Positions 1 through 7,496 of a DNA stretch of 64,000 nt are shown here, piece after piece. Within the stretch, counting starts at the first letter, position 1. Each line of letters begins with the position of its first letter. This DNA is from CAYLMG01 sp964493425 (lineage in GTDB: Bacteria > Planctomycetota > Phycisphaerae > Sedimentisphaerales > Anaerobacaceae). Made by a program: the position numbers and the translations under genes. The notes under the pieces are model-generated. The model was not told the DNA's origin. It did not search any database and saw nothing but the letters and a program-made list of their open reading frames with translations. The stretch covers positions 186,001-250,000 of the forward strand of contig CAZBMW010000001.1 of assembly GCA_964493425.1 (NCBI GenBank), given 5' to 3'.

Positions 1-799
1 AGTTTTCCAGCTTTTTGTTGGCATTCATTAAATCCGCTGTGCGTTCCTTGACTCGAAGCTCCAGCTTTTCATTAAGATGTGTAAGTTCCAGGTCGCGTTC
101 CTGTATCTCGTATAACATTTCATTAAAGGCATCGATTAGCTGACCTACTTCATCATTGTTGTTCTTTAGTGCTCGTGTTGAATAGTCCTTGTTTTCTGAA
201 ACATCCTTTGCAACTCCGGCTAAGCTGAGGATTGGCCCGGAAATAATCTTCTGAAGTTTTGACGAGACAAGAAAGGTTGCAAATATTATAATTGCCGCGA
301 TGGCTGACCCGATTGTTGCCGTTCTTGTTACTCCCCGTTTTATTTCGCTAAGGTCGCTTTTCAAGTAAATTGTACCGATTTTTTCATTGTCGAGTAAGAT
401 GTTTTTTTTCATATTTAGGGAATAATGGGTTAAGCTATATAACACATCCTTAATTTGTAGAAGATGTAAACTTGTGTCGTTTGGGTCTTTATTAAAAATT
501 GCTAAAGTGTCGTTGTCCTTGGTAGAAATTCGAGCATGAATAATAGAAGGAGCTGCACGGAGAGCGCTTAAAATCTCACGGGCATCATCGGCGTTTTCAT
601 AAACCACAGCCGCTTTGGTATTATCAGCTATTATGGCTGCATGCGTTGAAAGGCTTGCCAGCATATTTTCCTTGGTGTCGAAGTATTCCCATGTGATAAA
701 GGCACTTAGTCCAATAAGCAGCGCAGTAACACTTGTCAGCATTATTATTGCTGTTAGCTTGTTCTTTATTGTTATGTCTTGAAACCTGGGAATAATCAT
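1..799 (-). CDS. CHASE8/HAMP membrane sensor, probably a histidine kinase (3' end cut off by the window)
   Basis: The frame is open from an ATG at 799-797 to the window edge, giving 266 residues without a stop. An N-terminal membrane helix near residues 15-35 precedes an extracytoplasmic region of about 120 residues with motifs such as ADNTKAAVVYENADDA, typical of CHASE8 sensors. A second helix lies near 160-180, followed by a HAMP domain (GPILSLAGVAKDVSENKDYS, then NDEVGQLIDAFNEM) and a coiled coil ending LELRVKERTADLMNANKKL. That linker usually leads into a histidine kinase core, but a GGDEF cyclase as in YfiN is not excluded because the catalytic part is outside the window. It starts 13 bp after the yfiR-like stop, so the two are probably co-transcribed. 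An AGGG stretch lies 7-10 bp before the ATG. Confidence 0.75.
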   Translation of the reverse strand, partial: MIIPRFQDITIKNKLTAIIMLTSVTALLIGLSAFITWEYFDTKENMLASLSTHAAIIADNTKAAVVYENADDAREILSALRAAPSIIHARISTKDNDTLAIFNKDPNDTSLHLLQIKDVLYSLTHYSLNMKKNILLDNEKIGTIYLKSDLSEIKRGVTRTATIGSAIAAIIIFATFLVSSKLQKIISGPILSLAGVAKDVSENKDYSTRALKNNNDEVGQLIDAFNEMLYEIQERDLELTHLNEKLELRVKERTADLMNANKKLEN

Positions 800-812
800 A
801 TTTCAACCCTAC

Positions 813-1424
813 TTATTTATCGGCTTTTTTTGTTTCCTCCTTTTTCTGTATTACTTTTTCTGCCAGCCGCAATAGCTGAGAGCTGATTTTCAGGTTTGAT
901 GTATTTGCGGCATCGAGGTTGATTTCAAAACGGACCTTTTTCTCTTCGAGCACAAAATTGATAATTCCGCCGTTTTCAAGAAAATCATCAGTTTCACCGA
1001 CGGTAAGAATATTGTCAGTCTTAATAAGGTCGATTATCTGCTTGAGATTTTTATTCTCCGAGGAACAAATAAACAATACATGGAGTTTTTTAAGCTCGTT
1101 TATTTTATCTTCCAACTTTCCATTTTTCTTTAATTCTTTGAAAGTCTTTAGTCTTCTTATGACAACTCCTTTTCCTTTAATCTTCTTGCTCTTGAGCGAT
1201 TCAAAGACACTTCCGAAAGGGTCTTTGCCGATGATACCGATGATTATCGGCTGATTACTGTCAGCCACTTTCTCCTTAGGCCAGTCAACGAATTGTATAA
1301 AGTTATATAAAAAAGCAGCCTTGATTTGATACTCCTTACTTTCAGCAGCCTGGACCTGCTGGACTTGCACTGATGCCAGAAGGCTCAGGACAAGAAGCAC
1401 AAGTATGTAAGTTCTACTTCTCAT
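813..1424 (-). CDS. YfiR-like periplasmic protein (DUF4154)
   Basis: From the ATG at 1424 the product has 203 residues, beginning with a signal peptide (hydrophobic stretch ILVLLVLSLLA, then QVQQVQA-AES). The mature part opens with EYQIKAAFLYNFIQFVDWP, the hallmark of the DUF4154/YfiR family, followed by the family's alternating strand-helix pattern (PIIIGIIGKDPFG, LHVLFICSS, ILTVGE). YfiR proteins sit in the periplasm and inhibit a partner with a CHASE8 sensor domain. Here that partner is encoded immediately downstream, so a YfiR/sensor pair is inferred. An in-frame GTG at 1487 would add 21 charged residues before the signal peptide. It is less convincing because its purine-rich stretch abuts the start codon. 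Two hairpins lie upstream on the same strand. Confidence 0.8.
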   Translation of the reverse strand: MRSRTYILVLLVLSLLASVQVQQVQAAESKEYQIKAAFLYNFIQFVDWPKEKVADSNQPIIIGIIGKDPFGSVFESLKSKKIKGKGVVIRRLKTFKELKKNGKLEDKINELKKLHVLFICSSENKNLKQIIDLIKTDNILTVGETDDFLENGGIINFVLEEKKVRFEINLDAANTSNLKISSQLLRLAEKVIQKKEETKKADK

Positions 1425-1487
1425 TTCTCTTTTTGGTATTAAAGCCACATCTACTGACTTTTTTAAGTCAGGATTTTTCCTTGTCAC

Positions 1488-2082
1488 CTCTCTCTACAGT
1501 TTTTAACGCGCGGATACTGTGAACTTTAAGATTAGTACAATTAGCAAGTTCACGAGCACCTTTTTATGGGTGCTAACCGAAATTTGTCCGAATCTAAATA
1601 AAGGCTGCGCTCCTTAATACATCAGTCATCGTTACCGCTTCCAGCTCTTCTCGGCCTCGCTTAGTTTTTTAACGAGGGCATTATCAACAAGCACTTATGG
1701 TGATACCAGAAAGATAGTTGAGTTGCTAAAGACAAAGAGTAACTTGTCGAGGTAGTTTTTTAAAAAGCACGACAGTACCCCCGAAAAAATCGTAATATTC
1801 GTACGGTTAGCCTTACATTTATTATTATTTTCGGTGATATTTTTTTGCAGCTTAACGGTTAGCGAATAAAAGAAACGACCGGAAGGAATAGATTGAATGT
1901 GTTTAATTACTTATGAGGTGCATATTATCGGTTGTATTGCAGCCTGTTTTTAATTTGCGTGTTCTTTCATATTGCCACTTCGTCTTATAATAGTAAGGCC
2001 AATTTTGTTTCCGACAACATACTTTTAGGCAGGGTAAATGTATCTTTGATAAAAGCAGATTTTACACTAATACTGCAGCGTT
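1488..2082. other. Non-coding stretch between the ATP-grasp gene and the yfiR-like gene
   Basis: This 595-bp AT-rich stretch holds no convincing gene. Two inverted repeats lie at its yfiR-proximal end (1519-1553 and 1555-1574). A short minus-strand frame at 1634-1693 reads VLVDNALVKKLSEAEKSWKR before a stop; it looks like a protein tail but has no head. The remainder (about 1700-2080) shows only scattered stops and A/T runs. Confidence 0.6.
1519..1574 (-). other. Two adjacent hairpins in the probable leader of the yfiR-like operon
   Basis: Read on the minus strand, AGCACC (1574-1569) pairs with GGTGCT (1560-1555) across an 8-nt A-rich loop. GTGAACTT (1553-1546) then pairs with AAGTTCAC (1526-1519) across 19 nt. 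They lie 32-150 nt upstream of the candidate start codons, and neither is followed by a U-tract. A structured leader or a protein-binding site are both possible. I could not match them to a known riboswitch consensus. Confidence 0.35.
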
Positions 2083-4662
2083 TTATGATAGAAGACAAAT
2101 AATTTTTTGAGATATCACGTCGCAGATAAGTTGAAGGTTTTGTTCACTGTTTTCGTATACCTTAATCGCATCTTTGAACTGTTCTGCCTCAGGGACAAAA
2201 TCAGTCAAGAGGTTTTGCATTTTTGAAAGGAGGTTTTCATTAAAGATAACATCTTGTTTTTGGGGAAACAAAGCTATATAAAAAATATCACTTTCAACAA
2301 GGTCATTGAAAAAGTGTGTTCCAAAAGAAAGCTCCGGCATCAGGTTGCTGCCTTCATATGCTATTTCCACGATAACAGATATATTGTTGATTTCTGCAAA
2401 GTTTACCGGCACACCCAGAGAAGGTGTTGTTGTTCCCCACCTGCCCGGTCCGATTAGCATGGTCGGCGTTGTTTCTTTGTTGGTTATTTGTCTATTTAAT
2501 TTCCCGACAATGCGTGCGATTTCATATTTTTCTGAGAGGTTTTTTTCGATATAGTTTTTAGGCTCAATGTAAATCATTCTTTTGATAGGTTGCGAAATGC
2601 TTCCTCCCATGGTGTAGCCGCGGGATTTAATTAGTAGTTTATTTTTTTCAATATTATCCGGGATTCGCACATTTGCCCTTAAGCCTTTTGTCTGCAGCGG
2701 CCGGCACTGAAGCAGATTAATTTTGAATTGGTTGTCCTTTGTAAAATTGGTGGTAAACTCTATGTCGATAGGATATTGGTAGTGATTCTCAAGTGTTTTT
2801 AACATTCTCTGTATAATTTTCGGAAAATCTGTTTCTGATAGTAATTTCTTAAACGTCAATATCCAGGCCCGTTTTTCTTTCATTCCGAGTTCTTTCATTC
2901 TTTGCTCTGTTTGATGGTCCGGCGTTGCTATTAAATCAATATCAAAGGTCAGTTCATTGATAAGCTCTGGTGAGCTCAAGGTTGTCAGACTGTTTTGGTT
3001 GGTATCAATGATTTCAGCACGATGCTGTGAGAACCTTTTAATATCCTCCGAGTCTGCATAAGGCCTGAACAGGGGTTTATCAAGAGCGATTATTTGAGGA
3101 TAGTCATCTTCTACCCGGTCCACTGCACGGGTACCGAGGCCGATTACCAATCTAATCATACCTGCTTTTGGGTCAAGACTCGGATGCCAGGTAAAAGTAT
3201 TATAAGAAATTCCAACGCCTGCAAGGTCGGGGAAGAAATGATGATTATGGTAAGAGCCGGAAACTCTCTGGACCAGCAAAGCCATCTGTTCATCCTGCTG
3301 AGCCAATCCTCTTTGCAATCGGTAGGTTAATGCATTTTCGTCCATTGTGCTGGCGTATATTTTCCTGACCGCCTCTTCAAATTGAGCGTGCCGTTGCTGT
3401 GGGCTGCCCTGGTTGGCAAGAAAAATACTCTCGTATTTGCCCGCGAACGCGTTGCCAAAAGAATCTTCCAGAAGTGAGCTCGAACGTACGATAATGGGTG
3501 ACTGTCCGAAATATTCTATCATCTCCTGGAACCGCTCACGTATCTGCTCCGGAAATTTACCCGTAAGCATCTTTTCCTTTAACAGTTCGGCGGCTGTGAA
3601 GTAATCATCCGGTGTTTTCTGTTTCATAAAAAGTTTCCACCAGCCGTTTTCGACGATGTAGGTATAAAAAACATCTGAGCCGATATAAAATGAATCGTGC
3701 TGCTCAAGATATTGTTCCCAGTCCATAGATTTGTCGTTCAAAAGAATCTTTTGTGCCAGAAGCATCCCCGCAGCTTTCCCGCCGATGAATCCGCTGCCCA
3801 GAAGTCTGGATTTGATGTTGATAAGATTTTCAAGGGAAAAGTATTTCTGTGCTAATGATGAAATTCTCCTCTCCCTGCCGATAATTATTTTACAAATCTG
3901 TTCGATGTTTCTCGTAACTTCTTTCGTGTCTGCAGGTTTAGTTAATAATTTCTCTGAGTCCATGAACAGCCTGTCCCAGTGGTCGAGGATTCTTGCAGAG
4001 CCGTCTAGGCCTTTTTGAGAGATATGAGAGAAAAGCTTTGCTGCATCCATACTGCTGATAATTGGAATAAAATCCTCACCTTTCATCTGGTGCGGAAGGA
4101 ACATAGTAGGTGAGTGGCGGTTCCATACCTTTAAGGGGTGTACGTAGAAGTTGCCTTCGAAATTATATACGTCCAGCAGCAATTGAGTTGTATCGCGGAT
4201 TCGTGCAATGGTTTTGAAGGAGTGGCGGTTTCTAAGTATTGCAAAATAGGTAATCGTCTCCAGCTCGAACAGATAAGGGCAGGTGACCATAAAAAAGTTG
4301 CCAATCATCAAATCCGTAGCCCAGGCGCTGAGCAAATCCGATAAACAGTCGAACAGGTAATAAGTCTCTAATCCGTGCTCTGCAATTATGTTATGCACCT
4401 GTTTCGTAAAGGTCTCGAATCCGCTGTCAGCGTTCAGTTTGTACATAGTAACACCGGATTGCTGTTCTATAAGAGCTTTATGCTGTGCGAAACGCATATA
4501 AACAATATTGCGTTTGTCCTGCAGTGCTTTTGTAATGTATGGATTCACGAAATGCGTATAGTCTTCTATACTATCAACCTGCCAGACGATGTTATCGCCT
4601 TTTCTCAGGTCACCGAGTATCTTATCTAGGCCGTGAACACCGGTGCTTGCCCACGCTGTCAT
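2083..4662 (-). CDS. Degenerate KaiC-like domain fused to a PEP-synthase/PPDK-type ATP-grasp domain
   Basis: The 859-residue protein has three parts. Residues 1-195 resemble a KaiC/RecA-like fold (GVHGLDKILGDLRKGDNIVW), but the Walker A GxxGxGK[ST] is missing, so this part should not bind ATP normally. Residues 280-655 resemble the ATP-grasp domain of PEP synthase and pyruvate phosphate dikinase: GGKAAGM at 294-300, VRSSSLLEDSFGNAFAGKY at 392-410, and the domain-ending LLQCRPLQ. The C-terminal 200 residues carry GPGRWGTTTPSLG (738-750). The phospho-histidine swivel domain and the PEP/pyruvate TIM barrel are both absent, so it cannot be a complete PEP synthase. It starts 2 bp after the sigma-54 activator stop, behind AAAGGAGC, so the two form an operon. 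A signalling or phosphotransfer role linked to the activator is inference. Confidence 0.75.
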   Translation of the reverse strand: MTAWASTGVHGLDKILGDLRKGDNIVWQVDSIEDYTHFVNPYITKALQDKRNIVYMRFAQHKALIEQQSGVTMYKLNADSGFETFTKQVHNIIAEHGLETYYLFDCLSDLLSAWATDLMIGNFFMVTCPYLFELETITYFAILRNRHSFKTIARIRDTTQLLLDVYNFEGNFYVHPLKVWNRHSPTMFLPHQMKGEDFIPIISSMDAAKLFSHISQKGLDGSARILDHWDRLFMDSEKLLTKPADTKEVTRNIEQICKIIIGRERRISSLAQKYFSLENLINIKSRLLGSGFIGGKAAGMLLAQKILLNDKSMDWEQYLEQHDSFYIGSDVFYTYIVENGWWKLFMKQKTPDDYFTAAELLKEKMLTGKFPEQIRERFQEMIEYFGQSPIIVRSSSLLEDSFGNAFAGKYESIFLANQGSPQQRHAQFEEAVRKIYASTMDENALTYRLQRGLAQQDEQMALLVQRVSGSYHNHHFFPDLAGVGISYNTFTWHPSLDPKAGMIRLVIGLGTRAVDRVEDDYPQIIALDKPLFRPYADSEDIKRFSQHRAEIIDTNQNSLTTLSSPELINELTFDIDLIATPDHQTEQRMKELGMKEKRAWILTFKKLLSETDFPKIIQRMLKTLENHYQYPIDIEFTTNFTKDNQFKINLLQCRPLQTKGLRANVRIPDNIEKNKLLIKSRGYTMGGSISQPIKRMIYIEPKNYIEKNLSEKYEIARIVGKLNRQITNKETTPTMLIGPGRWGTTTPSLGVPVNFAEINNISVIVEIAYEGSNLMPELSFGTHFFNDLVESDIFYIALFPQKQDVIFNENLLSKMQNLLTDFVPEAEQFKDAIKVYENSEQNLQLICDVISQKIICLLS

Positions 4663-4664
4663 AA

Positions 4665-6233
4665 TCAGCTCCTTTTCCTGCGATATTTTTTATAGTCTAT
4701 TCCGAGTTCTTTGATTTTGTATCCTATAATCCTTGCAGTCGAATTAAGGTCACGTGCTGCTGCTGCGATGCTGCCGTTGTGTCGCTTTAAGGCGTCGATA
4801 ATTACATCTCGCTCAAAAAGAGCCACTCTATCCTTCAATGAGCCGATGCCGATAGTGTCTGAGGCTTCTGATGTTTGCAGTGTCGGCGGCAAATGGTGGC
4901 CGTGAATCACACTGTCGGTGCTTAAAAGTACTGCCCTTTCGATGCAGTTCTCCAGCTCTCTGACGTTGCCCGGCCAGTGATAGGCAACCATCATATTGAT
5001 TGCTGGCGTGCTTATCCGCCGGACGTCTTTATTCATTTTCTTCGAATACTTTTCTACAAAATAATCTGCTAACAAAAGGATATCGTCCTTGCGGTCGCGC
5101 AATGGTGGCAGAAAAATCGGAAAGACATTTATCCGGTAATAAAGGTCCTGGCGAAAACTGTTGTTCTCAACTGCTTTTTCGAGGTCACTGTTTGTCGCAG
5201 CTATGATTCTTGCATTGGTTTCGAGGGTTTTGTTGCTTCCGACGCGTTCGAACTGACGTTCCTGGAGAACACGCAGCAGCTTGACCTGAATGGCTTGTGA
5301 AAAATCCCCGATTTCGTCGAGAAAGACCGTTCCGCCGTTTGACTCTTCCAGCCGGCCTTTGCGGCTCTGAATGGCCCCGGTGAAGGCTCCTTTTTCGTGG
5401 CCGAACAGTTCGCTTTCCAGCAGGTTTTCGTTGAGGGCAGCACAATTTACTTTTATAAACGGGCCGTTTGCTCGCGGACTCGAGTAGTGAATAGCATGGG
5501 CTGCCAATTCCTTGCCTGTGCCCGATTCACCTCGTATCAGGACTGTGGTGTCACTTGCTGCGACCTGGTGTATTTGTTTGTAAACATCGCGCATAGCATT
5601 GGAGTTGCCGATGATGTTTTCCGGCCTGAACCGGTCCTCGAGCTCGCTGCGAAGCCTTATGTTTTCGTCTTCGAGCGTTCGGCGCAAAGCCTCTTCCTCT
5701 CGCTGGCCTCTTACATTATTTGCTATCATACTTGCTACAATACTTAATACTCGCAGGTCGTCTTCGAGAGGGATATTTTGATTATATGTCCTGTCAATTG
5801 ATATTGTTCCTATTGTCTCCTTGTCTATCGAGATAGGCACACAGATAAAGCTTATTTCTTCTTTTGTTTCTTGTCCCCTGCCGAACCTGTTGAGAAACAA
5901 GGGTTCTTCCGATACCTTAGGCACTATCATTGCCTTGCCGGTTTGTATAACTTTACCGGTTATGCCTTCTCCTATTTTGTAGCTTACTTTTGTATTGCGG
6001 TTTTTAGGCAGTTTAAGCGTTACTTCAGTTGTTATTTCATTCCCGCTCGGCGACAAAAGGGTTATTGCTCCTCTTTTCATCTCAAGTTCATTGTCGAGCA
6101 GGTCAAGCACTTCAGCCAGTGTCTGTTTTTGATTTAATCCTGAAGCAAGAATCTGGCTGATTTTATATAGGGTATCGAGGCTATTGGGGAATTTTGACTG
6201 TTTTATGATATTCGTGTTGTTATTGGAGTTCAT
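4665..6233 (-). CDS. NifA-like sigma-54-dependent transcriptional activator (GAF-AAA+-Fis)
   Basis: The 522-residue protein has an N-terminal GAF domain (about 15-175), a coiled-coil linker, a sigma-54 AAA+ domain and a Fis-type helix-turn-helix. The Walker A GESGTGKE (about 235-242), the sigma-54-contacting GAFTGA loop (about 282-287) and Walker B GGTVFLDEIGD are all intact, so it should be an active enhancer-binding protein. The end (AAARDLNSTARIIGYKIKELG) matches the NifA-style Fis helix. A TTG directly before the ATG is less likely as start. It is divergent from three sigma-54 promoters in the next 3 kb, making it their likely activator. The GAF domain, rather than a receiver domain, suggests a small ligand or a partner protein as input. 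The ATP-grasp gene 2 bp downstream is a candidate partner. Confidence 0.9.
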   Translation of the reverse strand: MNSNNNTNIIKQSKFPNSLDTLYKISQILASGLNQKQTLAEVLDLLDNELEMKRGAITLLSPSGNEITTEVTLKLPKNRNTKVSYKIGEGITGKVIQTGKAMIVPKVSEEPLFLNRFGRGQETKEEISFICVPISIDKETIGTISIDRTYNQNIPLEDDLRVLSIVASMIANNVRGQREEEALRRTLEDENIRLRSELEDRFRPENIIGNSNAMRDVYKQIHQVAASDTTVLIRGESGTGKELAAHAIHYSSPRANGPFIKVNCAALNENLLESELFGHEKGAFTGAIQSRKGRLEESNGGTVFLDEIGDFSQAIQVKLLRVLQERQFERVGSNKTLETNARIIAATNSDLEKAVENNSFRQDLYYRINVFPIFLPPLRDRKDDILLLADYFVEKYSKKMNKDVRRISTPAINMMVAYHWPGNVRELENCIERAVLLSTDSVIHGHHLPPTLQTSEASDTIGIGSLKDRVALFERDVIIDALKRHNGSIAAAARDLNSTARIIGYKIKELGIDYKKYRRKRS

Positions 6234-6272
6234 CAAACTCTAATCCTTACAGAAACTACTTTATTAAGTCTC

Positions 6273-6301
6273 ATTATATAATATACTACATATTTGTATC
6301 A
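6273..6301 (-). promoter_or_regulatory. Candidate promoter of the sigma-54 activator operon
   Basis: On the minus strand TATAAT (6278-6273) is preceded by a weak TGATAC (6301-6296) with a 17-bp spacer. It lies about 40 bp before the activator ATG. The first ACA-N4-TGT site (6288-6297) falls inside the spacer and -35 region, which would fit autoregulation. Confidence 0.35.
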
Positions 6302-6327
6302 TAAGCATATTAATATTTCAAATATGT
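6288..6327. promoter_or_regulatory. Paired ACA-N4-TGT sites upstream of the porin sigma-54 promoter
   Basis: ACATATTTGT (6288-6297) and TCAAATATGT (6318-6327, one mismatch in the ACA half) are centred 30 bp apart. The nearer one is centred 75 bp upstream of the -24 GG. The pair also forms a larger inverted repeat, ACATATTTG / CAAATATGT. The arrangement is repeated at both amt promoters, so these are proposed enhancer sites for the adjacent activator. Confidence 0.6.
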
Positions 6328-6395
6328 TGCAGCCGAATTTTTAATTTTTTACCTTAACTTCTTACATATCAAAAAGTTATGATTTTTGTTTTCTT

Positions 6396-6411
6396 TGGCA
6401 TTAAAATTGCA
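6396..6411 (+). promoter_or_regulatory. Sigma-54 (-24/-12) promoter of the porin gene
   Basis: TGGCAT-TAAAA-TTGCA has GG at 6397-6398 and GC at 6409-6410 with exactly 10 bp between, matching TGGCAC-N5-TTGCW except for one base. The start codon is about 70 bp downstream. Confidence 0.85.
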
Positions 6412-6479
6412 TAGTGAGAATAATCCAGTAGATTTAGCTTTTTTTGAATTAATGTTGGAAGTTTTGATTGAGTGCCAAG

Positions 6480-7241
6480 ATGATAAGAAAAAATATATTG
6501 TGTTTGTTGTATCTTTTTGCTTTGTCAGGATTTGCTTCAGCGGAAGGTGACCAGGATATCTCGGTTGATTTATCCCTGGATTATGTCGGCAAGTATATAT
6601 GGAGAGGGCAGAATGTAGTAGATGACCCGGTGCTTTGGCCTAATGTTAACATTGGTTTTGGAAAATGGAAAGCTACATTCTGGGGTAATTTTGAAACTAC
6701 AAATATAAATTCTCAGAACGGTGAATTCACAGAATTTGATTATATTCTGGATTATTCAGATGACCTGCCGGGCTTTGAAGGCGTGGGTTTTTCTTTCGGT
6801 ACGATTTATTATTACTTTCCGAGTGCCGGTGATACTACCGAGATTTACTGGGGCCTGAACTTCGATCTACCACTGAATCCATCTTTTACCGTATATCACG
6901 ATGTTCACGCTGCAGCCGGTACGTTCGTCTCGTTCAATCTTGAACATTCAATCGATAAAATCTTCGAGCTCGGCCCTGATTTGCCGGTTGGCTTGACTCT
7001 TGGCTCGGAGCTGACCTGGGGTTCGAGCTCGTACAACCATGCTTATTGGGGAGTTGACGATGATAAGATGAATTACTGGCAGTTGACAGCCTCGTTTCCT
7101 GTCGAGCTTTCTGACGGCTGGACGCTTGCCGGAAACCTGTATTATGTGACGCTGTTGGGTGACTCGATTCGAAAGTCGGATGCCTTTAGAAAAGGAAGTG
7201 ATTATTTTTTCGCAGGCATAAGCCTGTCAAAAAGCTTCTAA
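6480..7241 (+). CDS. Outer-membrane beta-barrel protein, TorF/Gcw_chp-like putative porin
   Basis: From the ATG at 6480 the product has 253 residues: a signal peptide (CLLYLFALSGFASA) and a mature part rich in alternating aromatic and polar strands, ending in a C-terminal phenylalanine (SLSKSF) as in outer-membrane barrels. The start of the mature domain, DLSLDYVGKYIWRGQNV, is typical of small putative porins of the TorF/Gcw_chp type. A TTG at 6468 in the same frame is possible but unneeded. The gene follows its own -24/-12 promoter and stands at the head of a series of ammonium-assimilation genes with the same promoter architecture. This suggests it admits ammonium or a small nitrogen compound through the outer membrane. 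The substrate is inferred only from this context. Confidence 0.7.
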   Translation: MIRKNILCLLYLFALSGFASAEGDQDISVDLSLDYVGKYIWRGQNVVDDPVLWPNVNIGFGKWKATFWGNFETTNINSQNGEFTEFDYILDYSDDLPGFEGVGFSFGTIYYYFPSAGDTTEIYWGLNFDLPLNPSFTVYHDVHAAAGTFVSFNLEHSIDKIFELGPDLPVGLTLGSELTWGSSSYNHAYWGVDDDKMNYWQLTASFPVELSDGWTLAGNLYYVTLLGDSIRKSDAFRKGSDYFFAGISLSKSF

Positions 7242-7307
7242 TGATGAAATATTATTCATAAAGCCGAGGTATATTTCAAAATTTTAGCATGAGCTAACAA
7301 TAAAAAT

Positions 7308-7347
7308 ACAATTATGTTTTATGCAAACATAAATATTACAATAATGT
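7308..7347. promoter_or_regulatory. Paired ACA-N4-TGT sites upstream of the first amt promoter
   Basis: ACAATTATGT (7308-7317) and ACAATAATGT (7338-7347) are centred exactly 30 bp apart. The nearer site is 86 bp upstream of the -24 GG, 11 bp farther than at the porin promoter. Between them lies TATGTTTTATGCAAACATA, a further near-perfect palindrome. They are proposed as enhancer sites for the sigma-54 activator. Confidence 0.6.
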
Positions 7348-7426
7348 TATATATTAAAAAGCTTTTCTCTCCTTATCATTTTTGTATCTCTTTGAATAAT
7401 AAGACCTTAGATTAATTTATAGATTA

Positions 7427-7441
7427 TGGCACGGCTTTTGC
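7427..7441 (+). promoter_or_regulatory. Sigma-54 promoter of the first amt-PII operon
   Basis: TGGCAC-GGCTT-TTGC matches the -24/-12 consensus exactly, with GG at 7428-7429 and GC at 7440-7441. The proposed start codon is 55 bp downstream. Confidence 0.9.
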
Positions 7442-7496
7442 GATTCTAAAATTATTAAAATTCTATTCGTAGAGCTAATAATGAATGGAGCATTCT

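Noticed and set aside
7318..7330. NifA-type TGT-N10-ACA sites near the amt promoters.
   Set aside because: The best candidate has a 9-bp spacing and occurs only once, whereas the ACA-N4-TGT pairs recur at all three promoters.
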